Counted from the first letter of the stretch, positions 34,898-43,866 are shown. The stretch: DNA of 64,000 nucleotides from Pseudomonadota bacterium (GCA_003577275.1 QEVO01000001.1:124001-188000); one strand, 5' to 3'. Translations and numbers: made by a program. The notes: a model not told the origin generated them from the sequence alone.

Positions 34898-35000
34898 CCC
34901 TCTCCTTGAGGAGAGGGTTAGGGTGAGGTGTCAAGCCCAAGCCGCCACCTCATCCGCCATCGCTTGCGCGGTGGCGCCTTCTCTGTCCGAGGAGAAGGCA
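34898..35000. repeat. Third, rearranged copy of the repeat found around parDE
   Basis: Left part ccctctccttgaggagaggg then ttagggtgaggtg (34898-34930); right part beginning ccacctcatccgc (34945) and ending ggagaaggcaa. The two halves are in the opposite order to the copies at 24817 and 25580, as if the unit were circularly permuted. It fills the gap between the phosphoesterase-like gene and the M48 gene. Confidence 0.7.
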
Positions 35001-35001
35001 A

Positions 35002-36486
35002 TCACCCCTCCACCACGATCTTCACCCGGTCGCCTTCCTTCAACACATCGCTTTTGGAGAGGCCGTTTAAGGTCAAGAACCGCTCCAATTGATAATCGGG
35101 AAAGGCCATGCGCTGGGCGAGCGAGGCGGCGGTATCGCCTTTCTTGACGGTGACGATCTTCAAGCGCAGCGGCTTATATTTGTTCAGCTCATTATCGGCG
35201 AGCTTGCGGAAGCTGTAGGTCATGCGCTGCAATTCCGCGGTGGTCGCCTGCACCAGTTTTTCCGGCGTCACCAACAGAAAATGAAAGGCCTGCTCGGCGG
35301 CATAGCGGATGGTGACGATGCGCACCAAGGCCGGCCCGCTTTGCAGGTTCGCCATCGCCGCGCCGGTGCGCGCCTCCATGCCGCTGATGGTAAGAGATTC
35401 GACGCCGCCGAGCGGCAGATCCTTGGCGAACTTTTGCCACATGGCGCGCATCGCCTGATCGGTGGAGGTGGACGCGGTGGGCGCCGAGCCGGTGAAGATG
35501 ACGGCGTTGCCCTGCGGTCCCTTGGCGTAGACCGCCTCGCTGGAATTCATCATCATGTAGTCGGGCGGCGCGGTGAAAGTGAATTTCAGCTTGGGATGCC
35601 AGAACACGGTGTCGCGAATGAGCCCTTGTTCGGGATCGTCGCCCCACAGCATGCCGTCGATGGCATCAAGATAAGCGTCGCGCAGGCGCGGCCGCGCGCC
35701 CTTCTGCACACCGGTGTCCGATGCCAGCTCCTCGGCCTTAGCGACACGGTTTTCGGTATTGGGGTGGGTGGAGAAGAATTCCGGCGGCCGCTGCCCCTGC
35801 TCGCCCTTGGCGGTCAGCGCGGCCAGCGCATGTTCGGCTTCCAGCGCCCGCAGCATGTCGGCGGCGGCATAAGGATCATAGCCGGCGCGAGTCATGTAGC
35901 GTACGCCCAGCCCATCCGACTGATATTCCTGATCGCGGGAATAGCTGAGGAGATAGAGCTGCGAGCCGTACGAGATCAAGTCGTTGACCATGGAGCTGCC
36001 CAGGGCGATGCCAAGCCCGGCGCCCAGGAGCCCCGACATCATGGCCTGGTTGTAGCGCTTGGCGGTGTGCCGCGCCGTGACGTGGCCGATTTCGTGGCCG
36101 ATCACCGAGGCCATCTCCGCCTCGCTGTTAAAGAGCGCCAGAATCCCCCGGGTGACGTAGACATAGCCGCCCGGCAGCGCGAAAGCATTGACCAGCGGCG
36201 TGTTGAGGAGGGTGAAGGTAAAGCCTAGCTCCGGCATTTCCGAGTTGGCGGCGAGCCGGCCGCCCACCGAGGCGACATAGCCGCCAAGATTGGGATCGTC
36301 GTAAACGCCGCCGTTTTCGGCCACCACGCTGGGGTGGGAGTCCTGGCCGATCTTGATTTCCTGGGATGGCGACATGAAGGGAGTGAATTCCTTCTTGCCG
36401 GTCGCCGGATTGACCGTCTGGCAGGACGCCGCCATCAGCCCAAGCGCCAGCGCCGCCGCCGTTTTTTGCCATCTTGTGCTGATCAT
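35002..36486 (-). CDS. M48-family metalloprotease lipoprotein with C-terminal LysM-like domain
   Basis: 494 residues from ATG 36486, which has an AAAGGAG ribosome site. A signal peptide ends at the lipobox MAASCQ, so it is a periplasmic lipoprotein. The zinc motif is ASVIGHEIGHVTARHTAKRY (HEIGH), with the third ligand in EYQSDGLGVRYMTRAGYDP. The C-terminal part (LKIVTVKKGDTAASLAQRMA ... GDRVKIVV) resembles LysM, suggesting wall binding. This is the BepA/LoiP-like group that checks outer-membrane proteins; the substrate here is inference. It follows the thermonuclease gene with an 11-base gap. Confidence 0.9.
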   Translation of the reverse strand: MISTRWQKTAAALALGLMAASCQTVNPATGKKEFTPFMSPSQEIKIGQDSHPSVVAENGGVYDDPNLGGYVASVGGRLAANSEMPELGFTFTLLNTPLVNAFALPGGYVYVTRGILALFNSEAEMASVIGHEIGHVTARHTAKRYNQAMMSGLLGAGLGIALGSSMVNDLISYGSQLYLLSYSRDQEYQSDGLGVRYMTRAGYDPYAAADMLRALEAEHALAALTAKGEQGQRPPEFFSTHPNTENRVAKAEELASDTGVQKGARPRLRDAYLDAIDGMLWGDDPEQGLIRDTVFWHPKLKFTFTAPPDYMMMNSSEAVYAKGPQGNAVIFTGSAPTASTSTDQAMRAMWQKFAKDLPLGGVESLTISGMEARTGAAMANLQSGPALVRIVTIRYAAEQAFHFLLVTPEKLVQATTAELQRMTYSFRKLADNELNKYKPLRLKIVTVKKGDTAASLAQRMAFPDYQLERFLTLNGLSKSDVLKEGDRVKIVVEG

Positions 36487-36497
36487 GGAAATCTCCT

Positions 36498-37286
36498 TTA
36501 GTCGAGAAGGGTGATCTGTTCCGGGTGCGTCGCCTCGATCATCGGGCCGTTTTGCCAGGTCACCCAGCCGCGCACCCGGATGCGCTTGCCCGCCCATTGT
36601 GTCAGATCGCGGGCGGCGCGGTCAAAGAGCTTGACGTTGCGCCGCTCGATCTTGACCGTAAAATCCCGCCGCCAGTCGTCGCCGAAGTTGAGGTAGATGC
36701 GGCCCTTGACCTTGGCCATGGACTGGATGCGGGCTTCCACGATCTCAAAACCGTCAAGATGGCGGCCGACGGTGGCGGCGTCACGGATGGCGTAATAGGG
36801 ATCGGCCCACAGGCCGCGGCGGGCGGCGCGCGCCTCGGCCTCGATCGCCAGCATGTCGGCCGCCGCCTTGCGATTGTCGGCGAAGGTATAGACCCGCGCG
36901 AGCCCCAGCCGCAGCATCTCGCCTTGCGCCCACAGGCCATCCTCCCGCCGCTCCAGGTGGGCGAGCACCCGGCCATGGCGATCCTCAACCGCCTCGCCCT
37001 TCAACAGCCGCACCGACTTGCCCGCCACCAGCCGCGCCAGCGCCGTTTTGGCCTCCTCGGCCAGGGGCCAGGGCTTGAAGTTGGTCCGCCCTAAGGGAAG
37101 CTTGGGCGCCTGAATGCCAACGAGTCGCACCTGCCGGCCATCGTCAAGCGCCACCGTGTCGCCGTCAATGACGGCGCTCACCCGCGCCTCGCCCAGGGGC
37201 GCGAGCAGGGCCGGCGCGCCGGCCTGGGCCGGAGCGACCGCAAGCGCCCATAGCCAGAAGAAAAAATGAACCGCCAACCGCCGCAT
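36498..37286 (-). CDS. Exported thermonuclease-family (SNase) protein
   Basis: 262 residues with an N-terminal signal peptide (LAVHFFFWLWALAVAPAQAG). The staphylococcal-nuclease domain begins ARVSAVIDGDTVALDDGRQV and continues RLVGIQAPKLPLG (usual RLxGIDAPE, here with Q and K), VEDRHGRVLAHL and GLARVYTF. The substitution of the Asp/Glu in the usual IDAPE stretch may weaken the Ca-dependent nuclease site. A second half, after residue 165, is an OB-like region (IEVxx ... VKGRIYLNFGDDWRRDFTVK). Upstream of and probably co-transcribed with the M48 gene. Confidence 0.82.
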   Translation of the reverse strand: MRRLAVHFFFWLWALAVAPAQAGAPALLAPLGEARVSAVIDGDTVALDDGRQVRLVGIQAPKLPLGRTNFKPWPLAEEAKTALARLVAGKSVRLLKGEAVEDRHGRVLAHLERREDGLWAQGEMLRLGLARVYTFADNRKAAADMLAIEAEARAARRGLWADPYYAIRDAATVGRHLDGFEIVEARIQSMAKVKGRIYLNFGDDWRRDFTVKIERRNVKLFDRAARDLTQWAGKRIRVRGWVTWQNGPMIEATHPEQITLLD

Positions 37287-37368
37287 GGGGGGTACTTTAG
37301 CCGCTCTTGGCGGCGGCGCGAAGGACGTTGGAGGGCGCGCCGGAGGCTGCTATAACAGCCGCCGGGCT

Positions 37369-37445
37369 GTCCCCGTAGCTCAGTAGGATAGAGCGCAGGA
37401 TTCCTAATCCTGAGGCCGCGCGTTCGAATCGCGCCGGGGACGCCA
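37369..37445 (+). tRNA. tRNA-Arg (CCT)
   Basis: 77-base cloverleaf with encoded CCA. Acceptor arms GTCCCCG and CGGGGAC pair; D arm GCTC/GAGC; anticodon loop TTCCTAA gives anticodon CCT, reading AGG; T arm contains GTTCGAATC. No integrated element is visible beside it. Confidence 0.96.
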
Positions 37446-37511
37446 AGCTACTAAAATTTCTCTGATGATTGGGACTCCATTGCCCTGCAACGTCCCCACG
37501 GAGGGCGCTTT

Positions 37512-37850
37512 TTACTTATGGGCGTCGGCGGACCGGGTCAAGCGCTCGGCAACCAGGGCATTTAGGCTTTTGCCGATCTTGGCTGCCTCTAGCGAAAGGC
37601 GGCGGTGGACCTCCGGAGCTACCCGGACGATGAACTTGCCCGAATAAGGCTTTTCAGTCTCCTTGCCGCGCTCAGCGCACCACGCCAGGTAATCCTCTAC
37701 CGTGTCTTTAAGCGCGGCCTTCAGGTCATCCACGGAACGGCCTTGGAAAGTCAGGACAGAACGAGTATTCACCACTTCACCATGGAAGATTTCCGCATCC
37801 GGGTCATATTCGACCGTTGCAAGATAGCCCTTGTACTCCATCCCGTTCAT
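37512..37850 (-). CDS. hicB: HicB-type antitoxin
   Basis: 112 residues. The N-terminal partial RNase-H fold is YKGYLATVEYDPDAEIFHGE, VVNTRSVLTFQGRSVDDLKA, and the C-terminal ribbon-helix-helix is GKFIVRVAPEVHRRLSLEAA. It neutralises HicA and represses the operon. Its start overlaps the hicA stop by 4 bases. Confidence 0.92.
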   Translation of the reverse strand: MNGMEYKGYLATVEYDPDAEIFHGEVVNTRSVLTFQGRSVDDLKAALKDTVEDYLAWCAERGKETEKPYSGKFIVRVAPEVHRRLSLEAAKIGKSLNALVAERLTRSADAHK

Positions 37851-38101
37851 GGCTCTATACCCGCTTCCTTCAAAAACCTTCTGACCGATTTCAATGCTCC
37901 CTTGTCTGTCTCCTTTTCAGGGTGGGGGCGATGGAATACGGCATCCATATCCCTTAGCGACACTCGCGCCCTGGAACCCCGCCCCTCAGATACTTCGGCT
38001 CCCAGGTGGATAAATAGCGCCTCAACATCCTTCCAGGGCACGTTGGCCCGCACCGGCTCGGCGAAGATGGCTTCCAACGTTTTCCGGTGCTTGCGGTTCA
38101 T
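37847..38101 (-). CDS. hicA: HicA-type mRNA interferase toxin
   Basis: 84 residues; double-stranded-RNA-binding-like fold with VPWKDVEALFIHLGAEVSEG, GSRARVSLRDMDAVFHRPHP (the catalytic His lies in this second half) and the helix GALKSVRRFLKEAG. It cleaves mRNA when free of HicB. Toxin-first order is normal for hicAB. An inverted repeat at 38111-38125 precedes it. Confidence 0.9.
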   Translation of the reverse strand: MNRKHRKTLEAIFAEPVRANVPWKDVEALFIHLGAEVSEGRGSRARVSLRDMDAVFHRPHPEKETDKGALKSVRRFLKEAGIEP

Positions 38102-38110
38102 CTTTTATGA

Positions 38111-38125
38111 TATCACTAAATGATA
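38111..38125. promoter_or_regulatory. Candidate hicAB operator
   Basis: Inverted repeat TATCA-CTAAA-TGATA, 10 to 24 bases upstream of the hicA start codon on the minus strand, within an A/T-rich promoter-like stretch. HicB ribbon-helix-helix proteins bind such sites to repress their operon. Confidence 0.5.
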
Positions 38126-38151
38126 CTATATTCAATAATCTATGGCTACCC

Positions 38152-39201
38152 CTAATCCTCGCTCAAGCGGCCGTCCTTGGACATCACGATGGCGATGGGG
38201 CGAGACCCCTCGAACTGCGCCAGCACGATCATCAGGATCACGGTCAGGGGCACGCTTAAGAACATGCCCACCACGCCCCACATCATGCCCCAGGCAATCA
38301 GCGCCAACAGCAGCACCAGGGGATCAAGGCCCAAGGAGGAGCCGGTGACCCGCGGCTCCAGGATATTGCCGATGAGGAATTGGGTGGCGATGAGACCTAA
38401 GGTGACGGCAAGGAAAGGCACCGGCTCGCCGAATTGCACCAGAGCCAACGCCGAGGGAAAAATCACCGCGATGATGGAGCCGATGTTGGGGATATAATTC
38501 AGCAGGAACACCACGAAGGCCCAGAACGAGGCGAAATCAAGCCCGACCGCCGCCAGCACCACATAGGCGACCACGCCGGTCAAGGCGCTGACCCAGGTTT
38601 TGATCCACACGTAACTTTGAATCTGGCGGTGCATGCGGCCCAGCATCATCAGCACCCGGGCGCGGCGGCCGGGATCGGGAAACAGCGCCTCGATTTTCTT
38701 GCCGAAGCTGCCCTGCGCCACCAGCAGAAAAATCACATAGACCACCACCAGGCCGAACTTTCCGGCGAAGTTGGAAAGCGCGCTGGCCAGCGTGCCGATC
38801 CATTGCCCGATGTTGATGTCTTTCAAAATGTCGGTGAAGGTCGGCAGCTCGGGCAGATCGAACCATGCCCGCACCACCTCGGCGATGCGCTCAATGTTGG
38901 CGGCGTAAGCCGGCGCGGCGCGCGCCACCTCGTTGACGTTGCTGGACACCAGATCGACGATGAGCTTGATGGCGAGCCCCATGCCGATCAGCGCCACGCT
39001 CAGCGCCAGCCAGCGCGGCGCAACGAGGCCGCCGACGCGAAGACGTCCCACCAGATCGGTCAGCGCGCTGATGATGTACCACACCATCAGCGCTACGGCG
39101 AACGGGATAAAGAGATCGCGGGCGGCGTAGAGCACATAGCCCGCCAGCACCACCGCAATGAAGGTGACCGAGATGTTGAGAACCTTCAGTTCGCGCGCCA
39201 T
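38152..39201 (-). CDS. AI-2E-family transporter (PerM/YdgG type)
   Basis: About 349 residues from ATG 39201 (MARELKVLNISVTFIAVVLA). Seven to eight membrane segments, with the conserved C-terminal half FVVFLLNYIPNIGSIIAVIF, LIATQFLIGNILEPRVTGSS, LGLDPLVLLLALIAWGMMWG. The family name comes from autoinducer export, but many members move Na+/H+ or other solutes; no substrate can be assigned. The longer frame from 39276 is rejected because it adds a soluble, poorly conserved stretch. Confidence 0.88.
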   Translation of the reverse strand: MARELKVLNISVTFIAVVLAGYVLYAARDLFIPFAVALMVWYIISALTDLVGRLRVGGLVAPRWLALSVALIGMGLAIKLIVDLVSSNVNEVARAAPAYAANIERIAEVVRAWFDLPELPTFTDILKDINIGQWIGTLASALSNFAGKFGLVVVYVIFLLVAQGSFGKKIEALFPDPGRRARVLMMLGRMHRQIQSYVWIKTWVSALTGVVAYVVLAAVGLDFASFWAFVVFLLNYIPNIGSIIAVIFPSALALVQFGEPVPFLAVTLGLIATQFLIGNILEPRVTGSSLGLDPLVLLLALIAWGMMWGVVGMFLSVPLTVILMIVLAQFEGSRPIAIVMSKDGRLSED

Positions 39202-39376
39202 GGCCGCCCCCTCACGTTCGTAGGTTCCGGCGAGGATACGGGAGCAAGGCTTGGCGCACAATGGGGCGGCGGACATGGCCCGGGAGGGGACATGGGAAGG
39301 GTATGGACAGCTCCGGCGAGATTTCCTATAAGGCTTCAGCTTCGCGCCGGGCGGCTTTCCGCTGTCCGCTTAGGGG

Positions 39377-39459
<83 letters not shown>

Positions 39460-39481
39460 CAATGACTTAGCGCCACATTTA

Positions 39482-40690
39482 TTAGCCCTGATTTTGGGCT
39501 TTGTGTAATTCCTGTGTAATCGTGCCGGAATTACTGGCTGATTGGCCTATTGATAGGCCAAGTTCCAACCGTCCTTCCAGCCGATCCATGGCGGTATCAA
39601 TATGCGCGCCATTGGCGTGAGCGTAGCGCGCCACCATCACCATGGTTTTATGGCCTGAAATCTTCTGTACTGTCGGTAGGTCTACACCCGCCTGAACCAA
39701 GTGCGTGATGGCTGTGTGGCGAAGGGTGTGGCGGACGATAACATCAGGGTCCAATCCGGCGCGGGCCACTGTGCGGCGGAAGGCCTTGCGGACATCAACA
39801 ATATGTCCCGTCCGGCTGCTGATTTGCGGAAACAGCCATTCCGTTCCCTTGGGCAGCCCTGCCATATGCATGGCCAGAAAATCCCGCAGCTCGGTGGTAA
39901 TGGGCTGATCCCGAGCCCCGGCCTTGGCCTGGGGGATGAAGATACGGCGGCGCTCCAGGTCAACATGCTCTTTGCGGATAGCCAATATTTCCGATCTACG
40001 CATGGCTGTTGAAAGGCCAATGACGATGAAGGGATAAATGTAAGGGTTTTGGTCTGCCTTAGACGCCGCCACAAGGCTGGCGCACTGTTCCGCTGTCAGA
40101 TAGACTATGCGCCCCTTGTCTTCCTTGTAGCGTGTAATCTTTGCAGGGCGGCTGGCAATCCACCCCCATTCCACTGCTTTGTTAAACAGGTGGGATAGCA
40201 CGGCCAGTTCCCGATTAATGGTGGCCGGTGCCGCCTTCTGGTCTTCCCGCTTTTTGCGGTAGCGCGCTACGTCAAAAGAAGCGATCTTGGATAGGGGCCT
40301 ATCACCGAAAAATGGCACCAGATGCTGGTCAAGCTGTTTCTTTTTGCGGGCGACGTTGCGGCCACCTTCTTCCTTCAAACGGGTAATGTAGGAACCTGCC
40401 GCCTTGGCAAAGGATAAGGCTACCTTGCGGCCGCTGGGTAAAGCCAGACGGCCTTCCCGCGCCGCCGTGCGGGTTTGCTCTATGAATTGTTCCGCCTGAG
40501 TACGGGTGACGCCTTCGCTTTCGCGGCCAATAACCCGATGCACCCGGCAGCCGTCCACCATGATGTTGACAGTGAAAACGCCATCGCCATTGGCAAGCCG
40601 TTCAAACTTGATGCCATTTTCTATGATCTTCTGGCCTGCCGATAGTTTGCGCATGGCGGGCCGGGTGAGTTTTGAAAAGCTGATGGCCAT
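39482..40690 (-). CDS. Tyrosine-type site-specific integrase
   Basis: 402 residues, phage P4-like layout. N-terminal arm-binding region, core-binding SAM-like domain (FAKAAGSYITRLKEEGGRNV, VAPATINREL-type segment AAPATINRELAVLSHLFNKA) and catalytic domain with the first Arg in GLSTAMRRSEILAI, the H-x-x-R box RHTLRHTAITHLVQAGVDLP, and the nucleophilic Tyr in HKTMVMVARYAHANG. It lies 22 bases inside attL. Its C-terminal codons overlap the candidate arm site at 39498. Confidence 0.95.
   Translation of the reverse strand: MAISFSKLTRPAMRKLSAGQKIIENGIKFERLANGDGVFTVNIMVDGCRVHRVIGRESEGVTRTQAEQFIEQTRTAAREGRLALPSGRKVALSFAKAAGSYITRLKEEGGRNVARKKKQLDQHLVPFFGDRPLSKIASFDVARYRKKREDQKAAPATINRELAVLSHLFNKAVEWGWIASRPAKITRYKEDKGRIVYLTAEQCASLVAASKADQNPYIYPFIVIGLSTAMRRSEILAIRKEHVDLERRRIFIPQAKAGARDQPITTELRDFLAMHMAGLPKGTEWLFPQISSRTGHIVDVRKAFRRTVARAGLDPDVIVRHTLRHTAITHLVQAGVDLPTVQKISGHKTMVMVARYAHANGAHIDTAMDRLEGRLELGLSIGQSASNSGTITQELHKAQNQG
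39498..39519. promoter_or_regulatory. Candidate integrase arm-type site, left
   Basis: 22 bases (gctttgtgtaattcctgtgt then aa) containing a doubled TGTGTAA unit. The same 22 bases occur at 61125-61146 near attR, in the same orientation. Here they fall within the integrase 3' coding end. Confidence 0.6.
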
Positions 40691-40699
40691 TTACTCACC

Positions 40700-41257
40700 T
40701 CAAAATGGGATTTCATCTTCAAGGCCAGGTGGAGGTTTTGGCACATACTTTGTTTTGTCCCAGCTAGGCAGTTTATCTTTGCTGGCCTCATTATTGGCTA
40801 CGGATACAAAGACATCCCAAGTGGTGCGCAAGCGATCCATGATTAGGGAAGCTGGCTCAACTTGCCATTTCCATTCCCGATCCCCCCTGTCGGGGTAATG
40901 ACCCTTCCATAGGTAGCCATTTTCACTAATCAGCTTCCATAAAACCTGTTCTTCATGGTTCATCAGACTAGGGGCGTTGAATGCCAACTTCACAAGTCGA
41001 TCGGGTTCATCCGTGTCCCAGAGTTCAGACGCTATGCCGCTGATAGTCGAATCTGGTTCATCAAAGGAACGGGAGCTTCCGGGCACCGAGACTCCTCCAA
41101 GGGCGTGTTCAATCGCCCATTCAATGAAACTGCTTTTGGTACGCCGCTGGGCCCTGGAGGCCAACTCGCACAGGTAATTCAGCTTGGGGTCCAAGCGAAC
41201 CGTTACCGTTTCGGATCGGCTTAGTCTGCCGCCACCCTTTGCAACCTTCTTTGCCAT
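40700..41257 (-). CDS. Hypothetical protein with ribbon-helix-helix-like N-terminus
   Basis: 185 residues; I do not recognise the whole protein. Residues 12-50 (SRSETVTVRLDPKLNYLCEL, RRTKSSFIEWAIEHAL) look like a ribbon-helix-helix DNA-binding motif. The rest is acidic and Trp-rich (LWKLISENGYLWKGHYPDRG, REWKWQVEPAS). Gene is 9 bases upstream of the integrase start and likely co-transcribed, suggesting a role in control of integration; this is inference. Confidence 0.7.
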   Translation of the reverse strand: MAKKVAKGGGRLSRSETVTVRLDPKLNYLCELASRAQRRTKSSFIEWAIEHALGGVSVPGSSRSFDEPDSTISGIASELWDTDEPDRLVKLAFNAPSLMNHEEQVLWKLISENGYLWKGHYPDRGDREWKWQVEPASLIMDRLRTTWDVFVSVANNEASKDKLPSWDKTKYVPKPPPGLEDEIPF

Positions 41258-41380
41258 TCTGTCCCCGTGTCGAAAGTTCCACAGTTTTCTACTATGCAGA
41301 CATTTATCATTCTATGTGTTGTAAGTCCATACGATTATGATAATTTCTAGGGCGTGGCATACATTACGAAAGGATCAGAT

Positions 41381-41614
41381 ATGCAATCTATTGAAATCTC
41401 TATATTTCCTGATGGCCGGATGGACCGCCCCAATGCGGCAAAGTACACAGGATTCTCGGTGAAGACCCTGGCCATGCATGCCTGTGCCGGGACTGGCCCC
41501 CGATTCCAGAAGGTGGGCGGCAGGGTATTCTACCGCCGGGATGACCTGGATAGCTGGCTGGCGAGCTTCCCCACTGTAGCCTCTACGGCCCAAGCCCGCG
41601 CCCACCGCATTTAA
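41381..41614 (+). CDS. Excisionase/AlpA-like small helix-turn-helix protein
   Basis: 77 residues from ATG 41381, which has AAAGGA upstream. MDRPNAAKYTGFSVKTLAMH is a MerR/AlpA-type winged helix, followed by GTGPRFQKVGGRVFYRRDDL and DSWLAS, the usual pattern of DNA-binding domain family 17 proteins. Such proteins are excisionases or island activators. It diverges from the 40700 gene across about 120 A/T-rich bases. Confidence 0.8.
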   Translation: MQSIEISIFPDGRMDRPNAAKYTGFSVKTLAMHACAGTGPRFQKVGGRVFYRRDDLDSWLASFPTVASTAQARAHRI

Positions 41615-41671
41615 AGCCCCCAACCGCTTCAGACAACACCGGGCCGGTGCCCTTTGGCACCGGGGAAAGCC

Positions 41672-41926
41672 ATGCACCTTTTTTCCGCCATCATAGACCG
41701 CCCCCGAAGCCATCATGGCTCCCTGGCGGGCTGTCTGGACTGGGCACGGCGGGAGGTTCAAAACGATCCTCTGGCCATCGCCAAAGTGTTCAAGGTCCGA
41801 GGTGAGCAAAAAAGGGCCAAGATCATCTGCGAAGTCGCCAATGACGGCTACCGCTGGATAGCCCATGGTCGGCACGTCAAACGGAAGGACATCCGCCGCC
41901 GCCAACCTAAGCCGGGGGCTACATGA
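41672..41926 (+). CDS. Small hypothetical island protein
   Basis: 84 residues, basic, from ATG 41672 (MHLFSAIIDRPRSHHGSLAG). No family recognised. It overlaps the next gene by 4 bases (ATGA), and lies in the plus-strand run 41381-42300, so it is probably translated as part of one unit with the flanking DNA-binding genes. Confidence 0.6.
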   Translation: MHLFSAIIDRPRSHHGSLAGCLDWARREVQNDPLAIAKVFKVRGEQKRAKIICEVANDGYRWIAHGRHVKRKDIRRRQPKPGAT

Positions 41927-42300
41927 GCAAGAAATCCCCAGCCAAGCGCCTTAACCGGCCTGGGGGCTATTTCCAGGTCGATAGGGAGTGGTTTCAAAGC
42001 CCCGCCTATCGCTCTCTCTCATCGGATGCGCGGGCGCTGTTGATGGAGTTTCTGAACCTGGACCAACGCCAAAACGGGCACCTGGCCATATCGGTGGAGC
42101 GGGCCGCCGCCATGCTGAACGTCAGCCAGAATACAATCCGCAAGGCCTTCCGGCAGCTTTACGATCGGGGCTTTCTGGAACCCACGGCCGAATACAGCTA
42201 CACCAACGGCAAGGCGCGCTGCTATCACCTCACCCTCACCCCCTGCCGGGGGCGGGAGCCCACCGACGCCTGGCGAAGCTGGGCGCCACCCCCCGGCTGA
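41923..42300 (+). CDS. Winged-helix protein, possible replication or copy control
   Basis: 125 residues. GYFQVDREWFQSPAYRSLSS, DARALLMEFLNLDQRQNGHL and ISVERAAAMLNVSQNTIRKA with FRQLYDRGFLEPTAEYSY form a helix-turn-helix of the replication-initiator/GntR type often found in plasmid-like islands. It lacks a catalytic domain. Three 22-bp repeats begin 94 bases after its stop, the sort of place where an initiator or repressor would bind; this link is inference. Confidence 0.65.
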   Translation: MSKKSPAKRLNRPGGYFQVDREWFQSPAYRSLSSDARALLMEFLNLDQRQNGHLAISVERAAAMLNVSQNTIRKAFRQLYDRGFLEPTAEYSYTNGKARCYHLTLTPCRGREPTDAWRSWAPPPG

Positions 42301-42393
42301 CTTTTTTTCGTGGGATTTATCAATGACAGGGGCCCAAGCCGGTCCCGCCCTGGAAAGCCCCAAGGATTGACCCCGCCCCTCGGCCAAAATTCA

Positions 42394-42459
42394 TTTCGGG
42401 GCTTCAAAATTTGCGCCCTACCCCTTCAAATTCTGCGTCTGACCCTTTCAGAATTTGCG
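42394..42459. repeat. Three 22-bp iteron-like direct repeats
   Basis: The core ttcaaaatttgcg / ttcaaattctgcg / ttcagaatttgcg ends at 42415, 42437 and 42459, exactly 22 bases apart. A fourth related core (gcaaaatctgcg) ends at 42555, out of phase. The 393 bases between the winged-helix gene and Fic (42301-42693) otherwise show no gene. Confidence 0.6.
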
Positions 42460-42693
42460 GGGTTGGTCCATTTTTTCCAGCCAGCCCTAGGGAGCCCTTA
42501 ACAATTTCAAAGGCTTGCCCCTTGCCATTTGCCCAACCCGCCCGCAAAATCTGCGTACCTATTAAGTTACCAGTCTGTATCTATCAGCCACCTACCGCAG
42601 CCACATCCCAAAGGGCATGAAACCACTTCCCAAAGAAAGGAAGGGCGGCTATCCTTTCTTAAAGAATTTGCTTAAGAAAGGATCGTTTCTTAG

Positions 42694-43866
42694 TTGGAAC
42701 CATCAGCCAAGGGGGAGCGGGCGGGCCGGTTCACCGTCCATAGCATGGGCGGGGAGCGGGTGCGTACTTTCATTCCCGCCCCCTTGCCGCCCAACCCGCC
42801 GTTGCGGCTGGACGCCCTATATGGCCTGCTGGAGGATGCCAACCGGGCGTTGGGGCGGCTGGACGGCGTAACCTCCATCCTGCCGGATGCGCCGCTGTTC
42901 CTTTACATGTATGTGCGGAAAGAGGCCCTGCTGTCATCCCAGATTGAAGGCACGCAATCGTCCCTGTCGGACCTGTTGCTGTTTGAAAGTGACGAGGTAC
43001 CCGGCGCGCCGTTGGATGACGTGCAGGAAGTATCGAACTACGTCGCCGCCATGAATTACGGGCTGGAGCGGTTGCGGGGCGGCTTCCCGCTGTCTTTGCG
43101 GCTGATGAAAGAAATCCACCAGGTGCTGCTGGCCAAGGGCCGGGGCAGCGACAAACAACCGGGCGAGTTCCGCCGCAGCCAGAACTGGATAGGCGGCGCC
43201 CGGCCCGGCAATGCGCTGTTTGTGCCGCCGCCGCCGGACAAGGTGATGGACTGCATGGGCGACCTGGAAAAGTTCCTCCATGCCGAACACACCGGCCTGT
43301 CAGTGCTGATCAAGGCGGCGCTGGCCCATGTGCAGTTTGAAAGCATCCACCCCTTTCTGGACGGCAACGGGCGGCTGGGCCGCCTGCTGATCACCTTTCT
43401 GCTCACCGCCGAAGGGGCGCTGAAAGAGCCCATCCTGTATTTAAGCCTGTATTTCAAAACCCACCGCCAACAGTATTACGACCTGTTGCAGCGGGTGCGC
43501 GAACAGGGCGACTGGGAAGCGTGGCTGGAATTTTTCCTCACCGGCGTGAAGGAAACATCGGACCAGGCGTCGGCCACGGCGCGGCAAATCCTGGCGCTGT
43601 TTGATCACGACCGCAAAATCATCGGCACGCTGGGCCGCCCGGCTTCGTCCGCCCTGCGCCTGCATCAATACCTGCAATCCCGGCCCATTCTGTCGGTGCC
43701 CCATGCGGCGGCGGATTTGGGGCTATCCGCCCCGACTGTGCGCAAATCGGTGGGCCACCTAGTGGATTTAAAACTGGCGCGGGAGATCACCGGCAAACGG
43801 CGCGGCCAACTGTTTGTCTATGACGGCTATTTGAATATTCTGAAACAAGGCACCGAGCCGCTGTAA
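42694..43866 (+). CDS. Fic-domain AMP transferase with C-terminal winged helix
   Basis: About 390 residues. The N-terminus GRFTVHSMGGERVRTFIPAP is typical of Fic proteins, favouring the TTG start at 42694 over ATG 42745. SSQIEG (residues 81-86) is the autoinhibitory S/T-x-x-x-E-G helix, so this is a class II Fic. The catalytic motif is HPFLDGNGRLGR (from residue 219). The end (LSVPHAAADLGLSAPTVRKS) is a winged helix. Such proteins AMPylate protein hydroxyls. All key residues are present; the target is unknown. Located in the accessory shell beside DUF3800 and type III RM remains. Confidence 0.92.
   Translation: MEPSAKGERAGRFTVHSMGGERVRTFIPAPLPPNPPLRLDALYGLLEDANRALGRLDGVTSILPDAPLFLYMYVRKEALLSSQIEGTQSSLSDLLLFESDEVPGAPLDDVQEVSNYVAAMNYGLERLRGGFPLSLRLMKEIHQVLLAKGRGSDKQPGEFRRSQNWIGGARPGNALFVPPPPDKVMDCMGDLEKFLHAEHTGLSVLIKAALAHVQFESIHPFLDGNGRLGRLLITFLLTAEGALKEPILYLSLYFKTHRQQYYDLLQRVREQGDWEAWLEFFLTGVKETSDQASATARQILALFDHDRKIIGTLGRPASSALRLHQYLQSRPILSVPHAAADLGLSAPTVRKSVGHLVDLKLAREITGKRRGQLFVYDGYLNILKQGTEPL

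Noticed and set aside
42310-42620. Short plus-strand frames between the winged-helix gene and Fic
   Set aside because: They translate the iteron-like repeats, lack ribosome sites and have no family likeness.
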